DNA of 64,000 nucleotides. Source: an uncultured Bacteroidales bacterium. GTDB lineage: Bacteria; Bacteroidota; Bacteroidia; Bacteroidales; Paludibacteraceae. A program made the translations under genes and the position numbers. The notes beneath the pieces were generated by a model. That model saw only the letters and a list, made by a program, of their open reading frames with translations. It had not been told where the DNA came from and did not search any database. The stretch lies in the NCBI GenBank assembly GCA_902780495.1, contig CACZFM010000001.1, positions 62,001 to 126,000 on the forward strand, read 5' to 3'. Positions within the stretch are counted from its first letter, which is position 1, and the number at the start of each line of letters is the position of its first letter. Below, piece after piece: positions 36,912 to 45,733 of this stretch.

Positions 36912-36945
36912 CGGCAAAGATACAACATTTATTTTGATTAAACAA
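36912..36945 (-). promoter_or_regulatory. Bacteroidetes-type promoter for trpB2
   Basis: Minus strand TTTG (about 36942-36945) and TAtcTTTGCC (about 36912-36921), 26 nt before the start codon, so there is no room for a long leader. Confidence 0.7.
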
Positions 36946-36986
36946 ATTTTTGGTTAAAAAAGGTTACAAAAATTCATTAAACGGCA

Positions 36987-37898
36987 TTATTGCGCCAAGA
37001 GAGAGAGATAACGTTCGCCGGTATCCGGAAGTAAAGCGACAATCATTTTGCCAGCATTCTCCGGTTGTTTTGCTAATTTGAGTGCTGCCATAAAGGCTGC
37101 GCCCGAAGAGATGCCGACCAAAAGACCTTTGTTGTGCGAAAGTAGATGTTGTCCTTCGAACGCCTCTTCGTTGGTAATGGTCATAATTTTATCAATGACG
37201 CTTCCGTTGTAGGTTTCCGGCACAAACCCTGCGCCAATTCCTTGAATCTTGTGTGCACCTGCAACACCTTGACTCAAAACAGGCGATGAGGCCGGTTCGA
37301 CAGCCACAACTTTCACGGCTGCATTATGCTTTTTGAGCGTTTTACCAGAGCCGCTAACGGTTCCTCCTGTTCCGACACCGGCAACGAAAATATCCACTTT
37401 TCCTTCCGTGTCATTCCATATTTCTTCGCCCGTAGTGCGCTCGTGTATAGCAGGATTGGCAGGGTTGATAAATTGCCCGAGAATGACAGAACCCGCAATT
37501 TCACGATTCAGTTCTTCTGCCTTGGCAATGGCACCTTTCATTCCGTTAGCACCGGGAGTAAGCACCAATTCTGCGCCATAAACTTTCAATAAATTACGGC
37601 GTTCTACGGACATGGTTTCCGGCATGGTAAGGATGACATGATAGCCTTTTGCAGCTCCGACCCATGCAAGTCCAACTCCGGTGTTTCCGCTAGTGGGTTC
37701 AATAATGGTGGCACCTGGTTTGAGTAATCCTTTTTGTTCAGCATCTTCAATCATTGCCAGCGCAATGCGATCTTTGACACTGCCACCCGGATTGAAATAC
37801 TCCAATTTGACAATCAAGCGTGCCACTTGTCCTTCCAAGCCTTTCATTTCCAAGAGAGGCGTACGACCGATAAGGTCGGTGAGATTTTGGTAAATCAT
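36987..37898 (-). CDS. cysK: Cysteine synthase A (O-acetylserine sulfhydrylase)
   Basis: 303 residues. Makes cysteine from O-acetylserine and sulfide in the cytoplasm. PLP Lys42 lies in [12 protein letters not shown]; the substrate loop TSGNTG (69-74) and the PLP phosphate loop GVGTGGT are present. The start is separated from its promoter by about 215 nt of leader that encodes a Cys-rich peptide and alternative stems, so expression is probably controlled by cysteine supply. Confidence 0.95.
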   Translation of the reverse strand: MIYQNLTDLIGRTPLLEMKGLEGQVARLIVKLEYFNPGGSVKDRIALAMIEDAEQKGLLKPGATIIEPTSGNTGVGLAWVGAAKGYHVILTMPETMSVERRNLLKVYGAELVLTPGANGMKGAIAKAEELNREIAGSVILGQFINPANPAIHERTTGEEIWNDTEGKVDIFVAGVGTGGTVSGSGKTLKKHNAAVKVVAVEPASSPVLSQGVAGAHKIQGIGAGFVPETYNGSVIDKIMTITNEEAFEGQHLLSHNKGLLVGISSGAAFMAALKLAKQPENAGKMIVALLPDTGERYLSLLAQ

Positions 37899-37962
37899 AG
37901 TTTTTTGTATTAATTAATATGAGTGTTTTTTTTTGCTTCTACGGTTTTTATACTATAAGAGT

Positions 37963-38048
37963 GCGACCCACCGAACAAGCATGTTGGTAGGTCGCTGATG
38001 AAAAAAGTCTTTTCTATTCTAATTTCGGACACACAAGAACTACCAACA
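37963..38048 (-). promoter_or_regulatory. Attenuator-like alternative stems in the cysK leader
   Basis: On the minus-strand RNA, UGUUGGUAG (38048-38040), which is the last Cys, Trp and stop codons of the leader peptide, is exactly complementary to CUACCAACA (37990-37982). The same CUACC also belongs to the 10-bp stem GCGACCUACC (37995-37986) / GGUGGGUCGC (37972-37963). The two pairings exclude each other. No T-run follows the second stem, so the outcome (termination, Rho access or translation) is not clear. Confidence 0.6.
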
Positions 38049-38096
38049 ACTATTCGTCGGACAGCACCAGAAGCAATATAAGCTGACTGTTTGCAT
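38040..38096 (-). CDS. Putative 18-residue cysteine-rich leader peptide of cysK
   Basis: Reads MQTVSLYCFWCCPTNSCW then stop: four Cys and two Trp in 18 codons. It starts about 17 nt after the predicted transcription start and ends at the arm of an alternative stem. Its position before a cysteine biosynthesis gene and the Cys codon run are the classical features of a ribosome-sensing leader peptide. A longer overlapping frame (start 38122) begins inside the promoter and is rejected. Confidence 0.6.
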   Translation of the reverse strand: MQTVSLYCFWCCPTNSCW

Positions 38097-38118
38097 GGTT
38101 CTTGTTTCGAAATCGAGT

Positions 38119-38154
38119 GCAAAAGTACTACATTTTGTTGATACCACCAAATAA
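38119..38154 (-). promoter_or_regulatory. Bacteroidetes-type promoter for the cysK leader
   Basis: Minus strand TTTGG (about 38148-38152) and TAcTTTTGCA (38119-38128). Predicted transcription start near 38113. Confidence 0.7.
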
Positions 38155-38212
38155 ATTTTAAGAAAAATGGAATTTTTTATATTTTAATCGCTGTTTTTTC
38201 AAAAAAAAGCAG

Positions 38213-38222
38213 TACCTTTGCA
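38213..38222 (+). promoter_or_regulatory. Promoter -7 element for the GHL10-type hydrolase
   Basis: TAccTTTGCA, with a poor -33 element upstream. The start codon at 38245 lies 22 nt downstream; the earlier in-frame ATG-type start at 38218 overlaps this box and is rejected. Confidence 0.65.
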
Positions 38223-38244
38223 GCGAAATACGAAAATAAAGTAT

Positions 38245-39579
38245 ATGTTTCGACGATATATCATACTATGCGTAATTATGTTCAGCGCGCTGACGGCTGA
38301 ATCCGGCAAACCGTTCCGTGCGGCTTGGTTCAGCACAGTGGCAAATATTGATTGGCCATCGAAAGAAGCTGTTGGTAATACCCAAATGCAACAGCAAGAG
38401 ATGCTGTCTCTGTTGGACAAAATGCAGGAAGAAGGGATGACGGCCGTTGTTTTCCAAGCCCGCCCGACAGCAGATGCCCTCTATCAGTCGGAACTGGAGC
38501 CGTGGAGCGTTTGGTTGACAGGAAGACAGGGACAAAACAATGATATTCCATACGACCCACTGGAAATGATGGTGCGCGAAAGCCATAAACGCGGTATGGA
38601 AATACATGTTTGGATCAATCCGTATCGTGTGACCCTGAAAGACCAATCAATTGCCGAATTATCGTCTGACCATATATTCCGAAAGCATCGTGAGATGTTT
38701 TGGCAATACGCAGGTCAGTGGTATTTTGAACCCGGATTGGATGAGACTCGTGCTTGGTTATGCCGCGTAGTGGCGGATATTGTCCGTCGTTATGACATAG
38801 ATGCCATCCATATGGATGATTATTTTTATCCGTATCCGGATCATAAGACGCAATTGCCGGATGCCAAATGTTTCCATGCTCATCCGCGGGGATTTGATAA
38901 TATAAATGATTGGCGCCGAAACAATGTGAATATGGCTATTCAGGAATTGCATGATACCATCAAATCAATAAAGCCATGGGTGGATTTCGGTATATCACCA
39001 TTTGGCATTTGGCGCAATCTATCGAGCGACTCCGTATATGGCAGTGCCACTTCCGGTCTGCAAAATTACGATGAACTATATGCGGATGTGCGTTTGTGGA
39101 TGGAAAAAGGTTGGATAGATTATGTGGTGCCGCAACTATACTGGCCAATCGGAAGTCAAGCAGCAGACCATCGGACACTGGCCTATTGGTGGGCAAAAAA
39201 TTGTTTCCAAACGCGGTTGTACATAGGCATGGCTCCTTACCAACTGATTGATCCTAAGCAGCTTCCGGCAGAACAATACCGCAAAAAACGTGGGTCTGTA
39301 TGGGCAATCCCTAATGAACTATGCCGCCAAATGCGAATACATGATTCCATACCCGAAGTGAAAGGACAAGTCTTTTTCTCATTGCATCACTTGTTGGATA
39401 ACCCGTTAGGGATATTGGATTCGCTTCGAAAAGATTTTCCGATGACAAATGCTATTTACCGAAATCCAAATAAGGGCGAAGGCGCGTTGCCTCTTCTTCA
39501 GTCAACACCTCTTGTAGTTCCTCCATTCCATGCAGCCGAATCCGATTCCGACGGAGTGTATAGATTGACTTGGCAGTAG
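38245..39579 (+). CDS. Family 10-like glycosyl hydrolase (GHL10/DUF187)
   Basis: 444 residues, signal peptide MFRRYIILCVIMFSALTAES. The GHL10 signature is clear: FRAAWFSTVANIDWPS, VVFQARPTADALY, EIHVWINPYR and DAIHMDDYFYPYP. Homologues act on uncertain substrates, possibly peptidoglycan or polysaccharides. The protein ends DGVYRLTWQ, where relatives usually continue into a fibronectin-like domain, so the C-terminus may be truncated. Its last 128 nt overlap the convergent HHH gene on the other strand. Confidence 0.88.
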   Translation: MFRRYIILCVIMFSALTAESGKPFRAAWFSTVANIDWPSKEAVGNTQMQQQEMLSLLDKMQEEGMTAVVFQARPTADALYQSELEPWSVWLTGRQGQNNDIPYDPLEMMVRESHKRGMEIHVWINPYRVTLKDQSIAELSSDHIFRKHREMFWQYAGQWYFEPGLDETRAWLCRVVADIVRRYDIDAIHMDDYFYPYPDHKTQLPDAKCFHAHPRGFDNINDWRRNNVNMAIQELHDTIKSIKPWVDFGISPFGIWRNLSSDSVYGSATSGLQNYDELYADVRLWMEKGWIDYVVPQLYWPIGSQAADHRTLAYWWAKNCFQTRLYIGMAPYQLIDPKQLPAEQYRKKRGSVWAIPNELCRQMRIHDSIPEVKGQVFFSLHHLLDNPLGILDSLRKDFPMTNAIYRNPNKGEGALPLLQSTPLVVPPFHAAESDSDGVYRLTWQ

Positions 39580-40387
39580 AAAAACGGATATAAGGATGCT
39601 GCGTAAGACGTTTGAGACTGCAGCGATTGACGAATATAGGATGAATGGAGTCGGTGTCTACACGGAAATGGGGAACAATGGAATCCCAGTTGACAAATTC
39701 CAGTCCTTCAATTTCTCGCACCTGGTTGGCAGCATAAAAGCCGCCCAATTGTTGCCGATAATATACAATGTTGCGGGCAATGCCACTACCTACACCTTTT
39801 ATATATTGTAACGCATCGGTGTCAGCGGCATTTAGTTCTATGAGGGTATCTCGTTTGGGGTGGTAATGGCGGCTGCGGTAAATTGAGTCTCGGCGAAGAG
39901 AATCCTGACGAATCGAATCTTGCCAAAGAGAATCTTTGATATGCCATACTCTTTTAAGAGAATCGCGCCGAATATCTTGCGGCAAAGGAGCGATGGACAC
40001 ATAAGGTTCAATAAGTTGGTAGAGAGAATCGGTGAGTCCATATATCTTTTTCATGTCTGCAGGATGCCTCCAAACACCGCCTTTTAGACGATAACGGAGC
40101 ATATTGTGAACTTGCCATGGACGGAAACCTTGTTGCAAAAGAGTAATACTATCGGCAGTATTAGGATCGAAACATTTACGAGATACAGGAGGTAATGTGT
40201 CTTTATTTGTATTGGTATGAAGAAAAGAAGCAATAGTACTGTCCGAAGGAAAAGTGTCGTCCGTAGGAGAGGGCGTGGGCAGAAAATAAAGAATTGTGCG
40301 TATAATAATAACGAAGAGAAGGATTACAATCAAACCATATATTTGACGCGAAAGAAGTATGCGCATAGGAATGGGATTTATTTGCAA
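39452..40387 (-). CDS. Helix-hairpin-helix (ComEA-like) membrane-anchored protein
   Basis: 311 residues. One N-terminal membrane segment (IYGLIVILLFVIIIRTILYFL), a charged linker (DSLRRDSIYRS), then repeated HHH units: FDPNTADSITLLQQGF, IELNAADTDALQYIKGVGSGIARNIVYYR and a last unit ending LRPYLDFGK. HHH motifs bind DNA non-specifically; a role in DNA uptake or repair is possible but unproven. Overlaps xseA by 10 nt upstream and the hydrolase gene by 128 nt antisense downstream. Confidence 0.85.
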   Translation of the reverse strand: MQINPIPMRILLSRQIYGLIVILLFVIIIRTILYFLPTPSPTDDTFPSDSTIASFLHTNTNKDTLPPVSRKCFDPNTADSITLLQQGFRPWQVHNMLRYRLKGGVWRHPADMKKIYGLTDSLYQLIEPYVSIAPLPQDIRRDSLKRVWHIKDSLWQDSIRQDSLRRDSIYRSRHYHPKRDTLIELNAADTDALQYIKGVGSGIARNIVYYRQQLGGFYAANQVREIEGLEFVNWDSIVPHFRVDTDSIHPIFVNRCSLKRLTQHPYIRFSTAKSIYTLRRNRIRLHGMEELQEVLTEEEATRLRPYLDFGK

Positions 40388-41469
40388 GTGACAATGGAAT
40401 CAATATCTCCGTCGGAAAGGTGAGTCGTAATAATGGTATAGGGGCGAATATCTTTGATAGAGCGCAGGATGCGTCCATTGATTGTAGCAAGAGAATAACC
40501 AAGTCTGTAAATTCGTTCAGGGGAGCAAAGATCGAGGCGTTGACGGACCAAATCGATACGATGACGGCGCATCAAGATTTGCCGTTCTGCAGTTTGCAGA
40601 AGTCGTCCGCGAAGAAGTCGAATACGCTCTTCCTGCCGGGCAAAACGATTGATGAGAAAGGCCGCTACAGCTGTGGGGGTTTTTAGGGGCACTGCGGCAA
40701 CAAGGTCAAGAATGCTGACATCGCGGGTATGTCCGATTCCTGTTAAAACGGGTAATGGAAATTGGGCAGTTGCAGCAGAAATCAAATAACTATCAAAGCA
40801 CGAAAGGTCAGTTGTGGCACCGCCACCGCGAATGATAACAACAGCATCAAAATCCTGTTCTCGTTCAGATATTTCAGAGAGTGCTTGAAGAATGGATTGC
40901 TCAGCCCGTTCGCCTTGTACAATAGCAGGAAAGAGGGTGCATATAATGCGATAGCCCGACTCTTGAATTTGATGCTGAAAATCGCCATACCCTGCCGCTT
41001 GTTCGGCTGAAATGATGGCGACACGGGAAACAAGTGTAGGTAATGTGAGGCTATGTTGCAAATCAAAAACGCCTTCTTCTTGCAAGCGATGGATAGTTTC
41101 CTGTCGTTGTCGTGCCAAATCTCCAATTGTGTATGTGGGATCTATATTGCAAATATTAAGTGACAAACCATATACGGCATGAAAAGTGACTTCTACTTCC
41201 ATAAGAACTTGAAGTCCTGCTTGCAAAGTCATTCCTGTTTCCTCCCGAAAATATGCAGATAGCATAGGAAAGATATTTGCCCAACAAGTGGCGCGTTGCC
41301 GGGCAACGATGCCTCCGGATGAGGATTTTTCCACGAGATCGAAATACCCATGACCATTACGGGAGGCAACTGAAGCTATTTCGGCGCGTACCCAAAGTGT
41401 ATCGCCGGAAAATACAGACAACGCATCAAATATGCGGTCAGATAATTCAGAAAGACTAAACGTTGTCAT
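40378..41469 (-). CDS. xseA: Exodeoxyribonuclease VII large subunit
   Basis: 363 residues from the ATG at 41469 (MTTFSLSELSDRIFDALS); a longer in-frame start at 41553 lies inside lpxB and adds no conserved sequence. Degrades single-stranded DNA with XseB, which is not in the window. N-terminal OB-fold (LWVRAEIASVASRNGHGYFDL) and the catalytic-domain motifs VIIRGGGATTDLSCFD and GIGHTRDVSILD are present. Slightly short because the C-terminal coiled region is brief. Overlaps lpxB by 14 nt. Confidence 0.93.
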   Translation of the reverse strand: MTTFSLSELSDRIFDALSVFSGDTLWVRAEIASVASRNGHGYFDLVEKSSSGGIVARQRATCWANIFPMLSAYFREETGMTLQAGLQVLMEVEVTFHAVYGLSLNICNIDPTYTIGDLARQRQETIHRLQEEGVFDLQHSLTLPTLVSRVAIISAEQAAGYGDFQHQIQESGYRIICTLFPAIVQGERAEQSILQALSEISEREQDFDAVVIIRGGGATTDLSCFDSYLISAATAQFPLPVLTGIGHTRDVSILDLVAAVPLKTPTAVAAFLINRFARQEERIRLLRGRLLQTAERQILMRRHRIDLVRQRLDLCSPERIYRLGYSLATINGRILRSIKDIRPYTIITTHLSDGDIDSIVTCK

Positions 41470-42586
41470 CAGGTCGGTCGGTAAAAAGATGAACAATGGC
41501 ATTCGCTGCTGTTTCTGCCGCGGGTAAAGAACCGAGCGTGTGGCGTATTTCATCGAAACTGCGCAACATGTCTTGCCGGTACGAATCTTCCGATAGAAGG
41601 CGTTGAAGTTCTTTTTCTACGTTTCTGCGAGTGAAACGATGAGCGATGAGTTCCTGAATGACTTCACGGTCAGGGATGATATTAACGAGCGTGAAAAACG
41701 GCTTGGAAAATAACAATGGGCGCAAATGTCCAATGAACCATCCCATGGCAATGTGATATACAGCCGTTTCCGGACAATGCAACAAGGCGGTTTCGAGTGT
41801 GGCAGTTCCGGAATTGACAACGGCAGCACGGGCACGGAGCAGCAAGGAATAGGTATCACGGGTAAGTTCTTCCTTTGCGCCAAGATAATTGGTGTAAAAG
41901 GCATCATCAATTCCCGGTGCTGCAGTGACAATAATGCGGGTATTCGGATGGTATTTCGTAACGACATTCCGCGCTGCTGCAAGCATGACAGGCAAACAAT
42001 GTTTTATCTCACTAAGGCGGGACCCCGGAAGAATGGCAATAATATTTTCCCGTTCAGCAGTATGGGTGGCGAGGAAGTCGCGCACGGAATCCATAGTCGG
42101 ATTGCCAACATATTGACATTTGTAACCATATTTGGCATAAAAAGCCGGCTCAAACGGGAAAATACATAAAATAATATCAGAGAGGCGGGCGATCTTATGA
42201 ACACGCCAGGATTTCCATGCCCAAATTTTTGGTGGTATATAGTACACGATGCGCGTGTCGGGCAGATGCCGCCGACAGAATTCCGCCATGCGGAGATTAA
42301 AAGATGGATAATCCACTAACACAAGAACATCAGGTCGGGCTTCCAAAAGTGCCTGACGAGCAAGACGAAAATTGGTGCGTACTTTATCCAAATTCATCAG
42401 TACAGCAAGAAAGCCCATAAATGCCATATTGCGATAATGTTGTACAAGCCGGCAACCAAGAGCTTGCATTTTATCTCCACCCAATCCGATAAATTTTGCA
42501 GACGAATCCTTTTGCTGCAAAGCGCGAATAAGATTGGAGGCATGTAAATCGCCAGAAGCTTCACCTGCAATAAAGAAATAGGTCAT
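41456..42586 (-). CDS. lpxB: Lipid-A-disaccharide synthase
   Basis: 376 residues. Joins UDP-diacylglucosamine and lipid X in lipid A synthesis at the inner membrane. GT19 features MTYFFIAGEASGDLHASNLI, YIPPKIWAWKSWRV, ILPGSRLSEIKHCLPVM and NSGTATLETALL are present. In the tight minus-strand operon surE, small membrane protein, lpxB, xseA, HHH. Confidence 0.95.
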   Translation of the reverse strand: MTYFFIAGEASGDLHASNLIRALQQKDSSAKFIGLGGDKMQALGCRLVQHYRNMAFMGFLAVLMNLDKVRTNFRLARQALLEARPDVLVLVDYPSFNLRMAEFCRRHLPDTRIVYYIPPKIWAWKSWRVHKIARLSDIILCIFPFEPAFYAKYGYKCQYVGNPTMDSVRDFLATHTAERENIIAILPGSRLSEIKHCLPVMLAAARNVVTKYHPNTRIIVTAAPGIDDAFYTNYLGAKEELTRDTYSLLLRARAAVVNSGTATLETALLHCPETAVYHIAMGWFIGHLRPLLFSKPFFTLVNIIPDREVIQELIAHRFTRRNVEKELQRLLSEDSYRQDMLRSFDEIRHTLGSLPAAETAANAIVHLFTDRPDDNV

Positions 42587-42598
42587 AGGGCTGAAATT

Positions 42599-42880
42599 TT
42601 ACAATGTGACAGCAATGGCAGTAATCATATATGGCAAAGCGCCGATGAGAATGCCTTTTGCGAGGCGCCAAGCATCAGCGGCATAGAAAACAAACAGGAA
42701 AGCCATATTGGGAAAAACAGAGAGGAGCAAGAGTTTACTCCAAGTTCCGGAAAGACTCATTCCAAACATCTGCCAAGAACTCCAGAGGTGAAAATGAGTC
42801 ATATATGCCCAAATGAAAAAGAAAGGCATAAGCAATCCGATGACAATTCCAATCCAATATTTATCAAGGCGTTCCATCAT
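42599..42880 (-). CDS. Small conserved-type membrane protein, unknown
   Basis: 93 residues with about three membrane segments (IGIVIGLLMPFFFIWAYM, LLLLSVFPNMAFLFVFYAA, ILIGALPYMITAIAVTL). The start may be the second Met (42877). It lies 6 nt after surE and 12 nt before lpxB, so it is translated in the same operon. No family recognised. Confidence 0.75.
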   Translation of the reverse strand: MMERLDKYWIGIVIGLLMPFFFIWAYMTHFHLWSSWQMFGMSLSGTWSKLLLLSVFPNMAFLFVFYAADAWRLAKGILIGALPYMITAIAVTL

Positions 42881-42886
42881 AGTGAT

Positions 42887-43633
42887 TTACAACGAGTGAT
42901 AATCCGTCATATCTACACAGCAAGGTTGAATGCTGATAAATCCGTGCGTGATGGCATATTGATCGGTATCAGTCGCTTCCGGTTCTTCGTCCACCATATA
43001 ACCTGCCAGAAAATAACACGTTTTTCCTTGTTCATCTTTTGCCGGACGCATTTCATTTTCCCAATGCGAGCGTGCCTGCCTTGTCCAACGCAGGCCGGAA
43101 ATGGGGCCTTTCGGAGCGTTAATATTGTAACACATCCCTGGTCGGAACCCTTCATCCAAAAGATGACGGATGGTGGTGAGAATGTAGGGCTCGAAATATG
43201 AGAAATCGGGCTCCGATGATAAATCATCGATAGAAAAGCCAATAGCCGGAATATTATGTTCCGCTCCGACAAAGACGGCACCCATCGTGCCGGAATAAAT
43301 AAGATTGATGGCGGCATTACTACCATGGTTGATGCCACTAAGTAGTAAATTGATTTTACTGTCATCTCCTCCGAAAAGCACATTGATGGCCATTTTGACA
43401 CAATCGGACGGTGTTCCATTGGTGAGATATACAGTCGCATCGGATGGCAACCAATCGGGAGTATCTATCGGTTTGAGATAAAGGGGGGTGCTGGGTGTAA
43501 CAGCATTGGATACGCCACTTCGCTGTCTGTCGGGCACTAAAATAGTAAGATGGCCCAACGAACTGACCGTGCGTAAAAGACAATTTAGTCCTTCTGCACC
43601 CCAACCGTCGTCATTGGTAATGAGAATCTCCAT
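42887..43633 (-). CDS. surE: 5'/3'-nucleotidase SurE
   Basis: 248 residues. Metal-dependent phosphatase acting on nucleoside monophosphates. The metal-binding start MEILITNDDGWGAEG, VVAPDRQRSG-like VPDRQRSGVSNAVT, NGTPSDCVKMA and LLSGINHGSN are all present. First gene of the surE-lpxB-xseA-HHH run, 18 nt after glmM. Confidence 0.95.
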   Translation of the reverse strand: MEILITNDDGWGAEGLNCLLRTVSSLGHLTILVPDRQRSGVSNAVTPSTPLYLKPIDTPDWLPSDATVYLTNGTPSDCVKMAINVLFGGDDSKINLLLSGINHGSNAAINLIYSGTMGAVFVGAEHNIPAIGFSIDDLSSEPDFSYFEPYILTTIRHLLDEGFRPGMCYNINAPKGPISGLRWTRQARSHWENEMRPAKDEQGKTCYFLAGYMVDEEPEATDTDQYAITHGFISIQPCCVDMTDYHSL

Positions 43634-43651
43634 TTTCTTTGTGTAGTTTTT

Positions 43652-45025
43652 TTATTTTCTAACGACCTGCATCACACTTTCCGCTAGGCGATTTGCCTCT
43701 TCCATTGTGGCGGCCTCGGAATAAACACGAATAATAGGCTCCGTATTGGATTTGCGCAAATGTACCCAGCCATCGGCAAAATCAATTTTAACGCCATCAA
43801 TATCGTTGATACGTTCGTTTTTATATAGTTCCTTTACTTCGCGAAGCACTTCATCCACATTCATTTCAGGTGAAAGGTCAATGCGATTCTTAGAGATGCA
43901 GTACTGAGGAAGACGCTTTTTCCATTCGCTGACTTTCAGTCCGTTTTCCGCCAAAGCAGAAAGGAACAACGCAACTCCTACAAGGGCATCTCGTCCGCAA
44001 TGACATTCCGGATAGATGACACCGCCATTTCCTTCTCCTCCGATAACGGCGTTTGTACGCTTGATTTCCGCCACTACATTTACTTCTCCCACCGCTGCGG
44101 CACTATATGCCCCGCCGTGTTGGCGTGTGACATCGCTCAAGGCGCGTGTGGAACTAAGATTACTAACCGTATTACCCGGAGTGTGTGAAAGGATGTAATC
44201 GGCAATGGAAACAAGAGTATATTCTTCGACAAACATTTCACCATTTTCACAGACAATTGCCAAACGGTCTACATCGGGATCTACAACAAAACCGACATCT
44301 GCTTGCCCTTCGCGGAGCAAATTGCTGATTTCGGTAAGGTGTTGCGGCAGCGGTTCGGGATTATGGGCGAAATGACCTGTCGGTTCACAGTTGAGACGGA
44401 TGATATTCTTTACTCCCAAAGCATCAAGCATGGCGGGAATGGCAATCCCTCCCACAGAATTGACACAATCAATGGCGACGGTGAAATTCTTTTTTGCTAT
44501 TGCATCTTTATGTACTAACGGAAGTTTCAAAACCTGTTCAATATGATAGGGCAGGTAGTCTTTGTGCGAAAGATGACCGATTTGCTCTACTTCGGCAAAG
44601 GTAAAGTCTTCCTTTTCTGCGATAGAAAGAACCTTTTTTCCTTCTGCGTCGTTCAGAAATTCGCCATGTTCGTTCAGTAATTTGAGCGCATTCCATTGCT
44701 TGGGATTATGGCTGGCTGTAAGAATGATACCTCCGGCTGCTTTTTCGCCGGTAACCGCCAGTTCGGTGGTAGGAGTAGATGCAAGTCCGATATTTACCAC
44801 ATCATATCCCATTCCGAGCAAAGTGCCCGTAACAAGGAGATTGACCATTTCGCCTGAAATACGGGCATCGCGGCCTACGACCAATTTATTATTACAGGGC
44901 AAAGCCATGCGGCGTTGTGTGGCATACGCAGCGGTGAAACGCACGATATCAACAGCGCTAAGCCCATCGCCTACGCGGCCACCGATGGTACCGCGGATGC
45001 CGGATATAGATTTTACAAGAGACAT
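43652..45025 (-). CDS. glmM: Phosphoglucosamine mutase (alpha-phosphohexomutase)
   Basis: 457 residues. Converts glucosamine-6-phosphate to the 1-phosphate for cell-wall and LPS synthesis. Phosphoserine S105 in TASHNP, metal loop DPDVDRLA and sugar loop GGEGNGGVIYP are present. Phosphomannomutase activity cannot be excluded by sequence, as the superfamily is close. Confidence 0.9.
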   Translation of the reverse strand: MSLVKSISGIRGTIGGRVGDGLSAVDIVRFTAAYATQRRMALPCNNKLVVGRDARISGEMVNLLVTGTLLGMGYDVVNIGLASTPTTELAVTGEKAAGGIILTASHNPKQWNALKLLNEHGEFLNDAEGKKVLSIAEKEDFTFAEVEQIGHLSHKDYLPYHIEQVLKLPLVHKDAIAKKNFTVAIDCVNSVGGIAIPAMLDALGVKNIIRLNCEPTGHFAHNPEPLPQHLTEISNLLREGQADVGFVVDPDVDRLAIVCENGEMFVEEYTLVSIADYILSHTPGNTVSNLSSTRALSDVTRQHGGAYSAAAVGEVNVVAEIKRTNAVIGGEGNGGVIYPECHCGRDALVGVALFLSALAENGLKVSEWKKRLPQYCISKNRIDLSPEMNVDEVLREVKELYKNERINDIDGVKIDFADGWVHLRKSNTEPIIRVYSEAATMEEANRLAESVMQVVRK

Positions 45026-45078
45026 ATTATTGCAGATTTATGATTTCAAATTTAAGATTTCAAGTTGTAGGGATTTTG

Positions 45079-45633
45079 TTATTTACGTTTTGTGACCCGC
45101 AAGTCGTATCCATACGGTGTGACAGACGAGTTGTCAGCGTCAAATCCTGCGGTGCTGGGACAAATGATTTTACATTCAGAGCCGGAATACTTCATTTGCA
45201 AGATGGCAGCATTCCATGCAGGGCAGGTGTTGTAATCCGCCGTACTACCTACCGTGAAAGTGATAGGTTCTCCCGCATCATCGGTGGTCCAACAAGAAAT
45301 GGTGTCGGTGTATGAATCCAACCCGTATTTGCGGTAACGGACATTGACCACATCTCCGGCATGAATGACATCGCGCAAGGTGTCAAGCGGTGTAGAGAGA
45401 TGAAAATAGAAATACTCATAAGTAGGCATGGAGATATAATCTTTCTCCGGCCAAGATTCTCCTTGTTTGACATCCGGTGCACTGCTAACGACACGAATAT
45501 CCATGCGGCTTATGTAATTCTTGATTTTCTTTTGCTCTTTCTTGAGCAGTTTGGAATATGTGTTTCCTTTGCATCCTACCATGAAGAGTGCCAAGAAAAT
45601 CATAATCCCACTGACAAAAAGGTTCCGTTTCAT
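45079..45633 (-). CDS. DUF4827-like lipoprotein
   Basis: 184 residues, lipoprotein signal ending MVGC (Cys21). The C-terminal part (YFYFHLSTPLDTLRDVIHAGDVVNVRYRKYGLDS broken by loops) has the FKBP-like beta layout of DUF4827 proteins. Function unknown, probably periplasmic folding or envelope. Lies between an FKBP-type gene and glmM. Confidence 0.65.
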   Translation of the reverse strand: MKRNLFVSGIMIFLALFMVGCKGNTYSKLLKKEQKKIKNYISRMDIRVVSSAPDVKQGESWPEKDYISMPTYEYFYFHLSTPLDTLRDVIHAGDVVNVRYRKYGLDSYTDTISCWTTDDAGEPITFTVGSTADYNTCPAWNAAILQMKYSGSECKIICPSTAGFDADNSSVTPYGYDLRVTKRK

Positions 45634-45733
45634 TCTTTTTTAATCTATTTTAATTTTTCGAGGTTTTCATGAAACCCGCGCGAGAGTCGCTCGAGAACCC
45701 CTAATTTGATTAGAGATAGCGTTAAGATTTTTT

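Noticed and set aside
37910..38122. 70-residue minus-strand frame in the cysK leader (contains SGAVRRIVVGSSCVSEIR)
   Set aside because: Its start lies inside the -7 promoter element, so it would not be on the transcript. The 18-residue Cys-rich frame fits better.
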